NCBI GenBank assembly: GCA_016212295.1
Contig: JACRGO010000019.1
Coordinates: 1 to 18,640 of the forward strand
DNA: 18,640 nt
Reading direction: 5' to 3'
Origin: Nitrospinota bacterium
GTDB taxonomy: Bacteria > Nitrospinota > Nitrospinia > JACRGO01
Shown: positions 13,962-18,640 of the stretch, piece by piece
Numbering within the stretch: position 1 is the stretch's first letter
Layout of the letters: every line of letters begins with the position of its first letter
The notes under the pieces: generated by a model
Database searches by the model: none
What the model saw: the letters and a program-made list of their open reading frames with translations, nothing else
Told to the model about the DNA's origin: nothing
Made by a program: the position numbers and the translations under genes

Positions 13962-14354
13962 ATGAAAGAGACGATGGAGCAGTTGGAGCGTAAAAGGAAG
14001 GGCCTGCGCCGCAAGATAGAAGAGCTTGGAGATTTGAGAAGAGGCATCATTTCGGTCAATTACCGCAAGTGCGGAAAAAGTAATTGCGCGTGCGCGAAGG
14101 AAGAGCACTCAGGCCATGGGCCGCAATATTTGTGGAATGCCACGATCAAGGGGAAGAGCCATGCCAGGAACCTGAAACTAGGGCCTGAGATATCTAAATA
14201 TATGGCGGAGACCGCCAATTACAGGAGGTTTGTGGAGCTTTGCGATGAGTTGGTGGTTGTAAACGAGCGAATCTGCAATCTGCGCCCTGTCCCCGATATC
14301 AAGGATGAGGATGAGCTTTCAGAGCTGAAAAAAAATTGCATCGTCACTTCATGA
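13962..14354 (+). CDS. DUF6788-family protein, IS-associated accessory ORF
   Basis: A 130-residue protein with an N-terminal coiled coil (about 1-30), then RRGIISVNYRKCGKSNCACA and HSGHGPQYLWNATIKGK. This is the pattern of the small DUF6788 proteins found directly upstream of ISKra4-like transposases. The Cys and His residues may bind metal. The ATG at 13962 has GGAGG 6 bases upstream; a longer frame from 13926 starts inside the palindrome and is less likely. The gene appears intact, although the following transposase is broken. It ends at a run of eight A (14328-14335), just before which the transposase frame opens. Function is unknown beyond the IS association. Confidence 0.75.
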   Translation: MKETMEQLERKRKGLRRKIEELGDLRRGIISVNYRKCGKSNCACAKEEHSGHGPQYLWNATIKGKSHARNLKLGPEISKYMAETANYRRFVELCDELVVVNERICNLRPVPDIKDEDELSELKKNCIVTS

Positions 14355-14880
14355 AGAAATACATCGGGAAGTAGACAGGATTGTGGATATATGTTTCAAG
14401 GACAAAAAGGAAGACGAACGCATGGATTTAGAATCCGTTGAGATGCGCATCCGCTAGTCGATGCGCGGCATGGGCAGGAGCATGCCTGAGCAATTGCTCA
14501 ATGAAGACAACGGCTATCGCGGCGGGGCATGGATAACTCGGGACAGGTCTGCGTCATAGGCGCCGGCGCTCCGTGGATGTGGAACATAGCGGGCGAACAG
14601 TTTTACGGGGCCACCCAGATAGTCGATCTTTATCATGCAAGGGAGCATTACTGGAATGCGGGCAGGGCGCTGATAGGCAACAGCAAGGAAGCGCTGAAGG
14701 CATGGGCTGGGGACAGGAAAAATGAATTGGGCAACGGCAAGGTGGAAGAGGTTATGGCGGCCATCAATGGCCTTTCGGCGATTACGAAAGAAGAAAAGGC
14801 GGTAAAGGAGCGAGAGAGCGGATATTTTGAAAAGAACAAGGAGCGGATGCGATACGACAAATTCCGGGGAAAAGGACTAT
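14329..14880 (+). pseudogene. ISKra4-like transposase, broken (stop, frameshift, internal and 3' deletion)
   Basis: The N-terminal piece reads SSLHEEIHREVDRIVDICF, then MDLESVEMRIR, an in-frame TAG at 14456-14458, and SMRGMGRSMPEQLL. The reading then changes frame (near 14529) into a late transposase segment: GAPWMWNIAGEQFYGATQI and VDLYHAREHYWNAGRALIG, up to [14 protein letters not shown]. The central part of the enzyme, roughly 200 residues in intact relatives as I recall them, is missing between the two pieces, as is everything after KGLF. An apparent ORF running on to 15086 is read-through into the antisense of the kinase gene. It cannot encode an active transposase. Confidence 0.75.
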
Positions 14881-17124
14881 TTACATGGCAGAGCTTCGGC
14901 GAGGCAAAGCTGCCGGCGCGTCTTCCGCGACTTGGCGGCTTCCCATCACCGCGACAATCCGCTCCAGCAGGACAGCCAACTCCTGCTCCATCGCATCCAA
15001 CGCCGGAGCCAAGCCATCGACCTCGCCACGATTCAACATGCCCTCGACCATGGCGGCGCGCTCGGCCATTTTCAGGGCGCCAATAGTGCCCGCCTGCCCC
15101 TTCACCGTATGCGCCGCGCGCGCGGCTGTTTCCGTTTCGTTGTTTTCAATGGCTGTTTTAATGCGCGACATGACATCCGCTTGGGTTTCGTTGAAACGGT
15201 TGATCTGCCTGCGCAATAGCTTAACGTTGCCGCCGAGGCACCGCAATGCCTTGTCTATTTCCATGCCGGGGATATCGGGCACATCATCGTCTTTCTCCGC
15301 TATCGCAATGTTTGATTCAGCGCTTGATTCAGCGGCGGCCGCCTTGGGTTTAATCCAACGTCCCAGCGCGATGAAGAGCTGGCCGGCGTCAATCGGTTTT
15401 CCGATGTGGTCATTCATGCCGCATTCGATGCACTTCTCTTTGTCGCCTGCCATTGCGTTGGCTGTCATGGCGAGAATCGGAAGATGGGCAAAACGCTTGT
15501 CTTCACGAATCTTGCGTGTGGCATCGAAGCCGTCCATCACAGGCATCTGGCAGTCCATCAGCACGCCGTCGTAATCGGCCCGCGCTACCTTCTCCACGGC
15601 CTCCGCGCCATTGTTGGCGACATCAACTCGAATACCAGCGGCCACGAGAATTTCCAACGCCAGTTCCTGATTGACAGCGTTGTCTTCCACCAGCAACAGA
15701 TACGCGCCGCGCATGGTTTTTTCCGCGGCAAGATAAGCATCCTGCCGTTCCTTTTTGCGCGGGCGCCGCAATGCCTCCTTGCCAAAGGCGTTGAGTATGC
15801 CGCCGATCAAGGTGGACGGACTCACTGGTTTGACCAACACTCCTTCGATTTGAGTGTCATGCGCCCGCTGCAGCAATTCATCCCGGCTGTAAGCGGTCAC
15901 CATGATGACTGATGGAGTATGCGCCAGCTTGGCATCGGCGCGGATGTGCTTGATGGTTTCAATGCCATCCATGCCCGGCATCATCCAGTCCATCAGCGCC
16001 AGACCATAAGGTTTGCCTTCTATCTGGCCCTGCTCCAGTTCGCCGATAGCTTCCGCTCCGCTGCTTACGGCGGTCGCGTCGAACTTTAGCGACGCCAGCA
16101 TCGACACCAGGATTTCACGCGCGCTGGCATTATCGTCCACCACCATAACGCGCAATCCAGACACCTCCTCCGAGGGAGTAACGAAGTGACTCTGCCCGGG
16201 CTGTAAACCGAATTTCGCGGTGAAATGGAACTTGCTGCCGACGCCGGGTTCGCTCTCCACGCAAATCTCGCCGCCCATCATTTCCACCAGGCATTTGCTG
16301 ATGGCCAAGCCCAGGCCGGTGCCGCCGTATTTCCGGGTGGTCGAAGCATCGGCCTGGGAGAAGGCGCTGAACAGCTTGCTGCCCTGCTCCCCGGTAAGGC
16401 CGATGCCGGTGTCTGCCACATCAAAGCGCAAATGCACGCCTTCCGGCCCGTCGGCGCTCTTGTGGACGCCCACGGTAATTTCGCCTTTCTCGGTGAACTT
16501 GATGGCGTTGTTGACCAGGTTAATCAATACCTGGCCCAGCCGGAGGGGATCGCCGACGAGCGCGGTCGGCACATCGGCGCCCATATCGAACAGCAGTTCC
16601 AGCCCTTTATCCTGCGCCTTGATAACGGAAAGATCAGCCAAGTGTTCCATGACATCTTCCAAATAGAAGGCAGTGCGCTCAAGCTGCATTTTGCCCGCTT
16701 CAATCTTGGAGGAATCAAGTATGTCGTTTATGATGCCGAGCAGGCTCCTGGCAGCGGAATCCACTTTCTCTATGTAATTGCGCTGCCTGGCGTTCAGGCC
16801 GGTTTGCAAGGCCAGATGTGACATGCCGATGATGGCGTTCATCGGCGTGCGGATCTCGTGGCTCATGTTGGCGAGAAAATCGCTTTTCGCGCGGTTGGCG
16901 GCGTCCGCTGCCTCTTTTGCCTTCTGTAATTCAGCCTCTATGCGCTTGCGCGCGGCAATCTCCTGCTCCAGTTGAAGATTTTTCCTTTCAATATCTGAAT
17001 GCGTAGAGGCAAGTTCGCTGTAGAGATTTTCCACTTGTTTTATTACTGTGCGGAAAACCTCTTCTTGTATTTCAAATTCCTTTACCTTTGCCGAAAGTTC
17101 ATCGTATGTGGGTTGGGGGTCCAT
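14881..17124 (-). CDS. Soluble hybrid histidine kinase, HisKA-HATPase-REC-REC-HPt
   Basis: A 747-residue multi-step phosphorelay kinase without membrane segments. Residues 1-80 are an N-terminal coiled coil opening [14 protein letters not shown]. HisKA follows with His89 ([11 protein letters not shown]). The ATPase domain has its N-box near 202-208, G1 DTGIG (238-242) and GTGLGL (269-274). REC1 has Asp330/331, Asp379 and Lys432; REC2 has Asp481, Asp524 and Lys576; the HPt domain has His672 ([10 protein letters not shown]). All phosphotransfer residues are intact. There is no PAS, GAF or other sensor domain, so input must come from a partner. It lies 136 bases downstream of the hydrogenase gene on the same strand with no strong terminator between. 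No Shine-Dalgarno is visible before the ATG. The gene is visibly richer in G+C than the hydrogenase gene and the receiver gene, which hints at separate origin. Confidence 0.95.
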   Translation of the reverse strand: MDPQPTYDELSAKVKEFEIQEEVFRTVIKQVENLYSELASTHSDIERKNLQLEQEIAARKRIEAELQKAKEAADAANRAKSDFLANMSHEIRTPMNAIIGMSHLALQTGLNARQRNYIEKVDSAARSLLGIINDILDSSKIEAGKMQLERTAFYLEDVMEHLADLSVIKAQDKGLELLFDMGADVPTALVGDPLRLGQVLINLVNNAIKFTEKGEITVGVHKSADGPEGVHLRFDVADTGIGLTGEQGSKLFSAFSQADASTTRKYGGTGLGLAISKCLVEMMGGEICVESEPGVGSKFHFTAKFGLQPGQSHFVTPSEEVSGLRVMVVDDNASAREILVSMLASLKFDATAVSSGAEAIGELEQGQIEGKPYGLALMDWMMPGMDGIETIKHIRADAKLAHTPSVIMVTAYSRDELLQRAHDTQIEGVLVKPVSPSTLIGGILNAFGKEALRRPRKKERQDAYLAAEKTMRGAYLLLVEDNAVNQELALEILVAAGIRVDVANNGAEAVEKVARADYDGVLMDCQMPVMDGFDATRKIREDKRFAHLPILAMTANAMAGDKEKCIECGMNDHIGKPIDAGQLFIALGRWIKPKAAAAESSAESNIAIAEKDDDVPDIPGMEIDKALRCLGGNVKLLRRQINRFNETQADVMSRIKTAIENNETETAARAAHTVKGQAGTIGALKMAERAAMVEGMLNRGEVDGLAPALDAMEQELAVLLERIVAVMGSRQVAEDAPAALPRRSSAM

Positions 17125-17260
17125 AGTATTTATGGCTTAGGCGCCGTTGGGAGCATTTTCAATTTTTTGTAAATTATCCCTACATTCCAAAGGAATTTTT
17201 TTCATATTCCGCCTTCTGTCCTCTGTCCTCTGGCTCCTGAAACCTGTCCCCTGCCTTTTT
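17125..17260. repeat. Hydrogenase-kinase gap with pyrimidine-rich tandem repeat
   Basis: The stretch at 17211-17255 is built of near-tandem 7-base words (ttctgtcc, tctgtcc, tctggctcc, then cctgtcccctg), almost all pyrimidine on the plus strand. It resembles a dispersed repeat family. The remaining part holds a tiny ATTCC/GGAAT hairpin followed by T on the plus strand. No minus-strand terminator is evident, so the two flanking genes could share a transcript. Confidence 0.45.
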
Positions 17261-18640
17261 TTAATGCACGGCACAGACAAGACATGGGTCATAAGAGCGT
17301 ATCACATGTTCAATCTCAACCGGGTTGCTCTCATCTTCCACCGGCAAACCTAAAAGGGATTTTTCCAGGGCGCCAGGGGTTTCCCTCTCATCCAGCGGAG
17401 AGGCATTCCATCCGGTAGGCGTTATTACCTGGTAGTTCTTTATCTTTCTATTTTCAACACTTATCCAGTGTCCCAGCATACCCCTTGCCGCCTCTGTAAG
17501 ACCAATGCCTTCCGCATTTTGTTTAAGGGTGTTTTTAGCATAATAATTCTCGTCCGGACTTAATTCATCCGCCCATTTATCCATAATATCCAGCAGCTTA
17601 ACTGCCTCATGCAGGCGCGCAAAGACCCTTGTGAAGACAGTCGAGCCATGCTTTGAAAATAATTCCGTTATAAGGTTATCCCCGCATATAAGCTGTCTGC
17701 CTAAAGCGCCGACTTCAACAACTTCCCCGTTATAGCGAGGCGCCTTGCCCCAGCTATAGGCCTTCGGTTTGCCCCATTTCGGCTCTGAGGCATCTCTCTC
17801 AGGAGCAGAAACCGGGTTTTCCGAATCAAAAAACGAATATTTAATTGATTCAGTTATTTTCCCTGCATCGAGCGGAGACACTCCATTGTCCCGGTAACCT
17901 GCCGGCATGAATAGCTGCCCCTCAGTCAGTGGATATGCGCATGCGGCAATAAATTTACCCGGCCCTTTTCCCATACCAAGAAACCCTGCCTCTTTTGCAA
18001 AAAAATAAAACAGGGCAAGATCCGATCTGTTAATGCTATCTTCCATGAAAGCAGAGTCAAAATCATTTATGGACTTTATTTTAAGATAATCCTTGACAGG
18101 CATTCCGAGCAGAACCGTTTCCATTACAGCCGTAAAATGTTTAAGGACGCTTTTTATGCGAAGGATATCGGAAGTTGTGAGCGCTTTTGTGATGCCGCCA
18201 GGCTGTATAGCAAGGGTGTGGGGCCATTTCCCGCATATCAGGCCGAGTATCTCCAGAAACCTCTTCCTTTCACTTATTATGGTTTTTACAGATTCCCCTT
18301 TTAACCCTGCCAGCCGTTTTTCCAGGGCAGGATAATATTCAAGCCCGGCGTATTTTTTATTTAACAGGTCAGGCGCGAAATAGAGATAAAACTGCGTGAT
18401 ATGGCTCATGGAGTTTTCCGTGGCATGGCTTATGTTTTTTGCGTATTGACCGCTTCTCGAAGGGGTAAAATCCTCGGATATCGCCGCGAGGGCATTTGAG
18501 GACGCCACGGAATGAGAGATGGAACATATCCCGCAAATCCGGGGGGTATAGACAAGGGCGTCCTCCGGGAAGTGCCCTTTAAGAATATATTCAAAACCGC
18601 GAAACATGACCCCCGAAGCCTTTGCCTCAAATATCCTGCC
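17261..18640 (-). CDS. [NiFe]-hydrogenase large subunit, group 2-like, no C-terminal extension (5' end outside window)
   Basis: The catalytic subunit carrying the Ni-Fe centre. The frame is open to the right edge (GRIFEAKASGVMFRGFEYIL), so MFRGFE is internal and the true start lies beyond the window; 459 residues are visible. The first cysteine motif is PRICGICSISHS and the second is DPCLVCAVH at the very end. The stop codon follows the His directly, whereas catalytic enzymes usually carry a tail of about 10-25 residues that a protease removes. Regulatory (HupV/HoxC) subunits lack that tail, as do some energy-converting ones (CooH). The motifs and the N-x2-H..FYLYFAPDL pattern suggest group 2. 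The small subunit should lie upstream, outside the window. I leave the symbol blank because hupL, hupV and hoxC cannot be separated on this evidence. Confidence 0.93.
   Translation of the reverse strand, partial: GRIFEAKASGVMFRGFEYILKGHFPEDALVYTPRICGICSISHSVASSNALAAISEDFTPSRSGQYAKNISHATENSMSHITQFYLYFAPDLLNKKYAGLEYYPALEKRLAGLKGESVKTIISERKRFLEILGLICGKWPHTLAIQPGGITKALTTSDILRIKSVLKHFTAVMETVLLGMPVKDYLKIKSINDFDSAFMEDSINRSDLALFYFFAKEAGFLGMGKGPGKFIAACAYPLTEGQLFMPAGYRDNGVSPLDAGKITESIKYSFFDSENPVSAPERDASEPKWGKPKAYSWGKAPRYNGEVVEVGALGRQLICGDNLITELFSKHGSTVFTRVFARLHEAVKLLDIMDKWADELSPDENYYAKNTLKQNAEGIGLTEAARGMLGHWISVENRKIKNYQVITPTGWNASPLDERETPGALEKSLLGLPVEDESNPVEIEHVIRSYDPCLVCAVH

Larger units (their letters stand above)
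13865..14880 (+). mobile_element. Decayed ISKra4-like insertion sequence remnant
   Basis: It holds an intact DUF6788-type accessory ORF followed by pieces of an ISKra4-family-like transposase. The left limit is a guess: GGGTCTGCGACAAAAAAGT at 13865 could be a terminal repeat. The right limit is where transposase similarity ends ([15 protein letters not shown]), exactly against the stop codon of the hybrid kinase on the other strand. No matching right-end inverted repeat or target duplication was found, so the right end is probably deleted. Confidence 0.65.

Noticed and set aside
14529-15086. A 185-codon ORF taken as a whole gene
   Set aside because: Only the part up to about 14880 resembles a transposase; the rest is antisense to the kinase C-terminus.

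Overview
The window looks like part of the chromosome of a motile, Gram-negative, hydrogen-metabolising bacterium, probably anaerobic. The rplM-rpsI-argC-argJ order, the rod/MS-ring/export flagellar block, a group 2-like [NiFe]-hydrogenase, a hybrid kinase with a 'PTYDEL'-type N-terminus and many short dispersed repeats would fit Desulfobacterota, Nitrospirota or a related lineage. That placement is inferred from gene content and style; no rRNA or other decisive marker is present.

Region by region. 1-474: AT-rich, no supportable gene. 475-3734 (minus): rplM-rpsI, then a strong hairpin-plus-T-run terminator, then argC-argJ of the acetyl-cycle arginine pathway. 4021-10620 (minus): flagellar block in transcription order flgC, fliF, fliG, fliH, fliI, fliJ and a MotE-like gene. 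A sigma-54-like site lies before flgC, and a possible terminator lies after the MotE-like gene. flgB and fliE, the usual companions of flgC, are absent here, and a dispersed repeat fills the flgC-fliF gap. A palindromic repeat separates fliH from fliI. 11186-12431 (plus): hypC-hypE, overlapping by 8 bases, for [NiFe]-hydrogenase maturation. The pair is enclosed by two roughly 155-base copies of one repeat in opposite orientation. 12789-13564 (minus): a stand-alone CheY-like receiver and, downstream of it, a small exported protein with a twin-arginine-like signal; mutually exclusive hairpins lie between them. 13612-14880: apparently nested repeats, then a decayed insertion sequence (an intact DUF6788-type accessory ORF plus an internally deleted, frameshifted ISKra4-like transposase). 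14881-17124 (minus): a soluble hybrid histidine kinase (HisKA-HATPase-REC-REC-HPt). 17261-18640 (minus): a [NiFe]-hydrogenase large subunit running off the right edge.

How the genes may work together. The hydrogenase large subunit stops exactly at the histidine of its last metal-binding motif (DPCLVCAVH). It therefore lacks the C-terminal extension that a maturation protease normally removes, as in regulatory, H2-sensing hydrogenases (HupV/HoxC). The next gene downstream on the same strand is a hybrid kinase with no sensory domain of its own beyond a coiled coil, and a single-domain receiver lies nearby. A hydrogen-sensing relay is therefore the most interesting hypothesis in this window, but it is inference. 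The kinase differs in base composition from the hydrogenase, has no visible Shine-Dalgarno sequence, and sits between a repeat and an IS remnant, so it could equally be an unrelated insertion. HypC and HypE would serve this or another hydrogenase; the other hyp genes and the small subunit lie outside the window.
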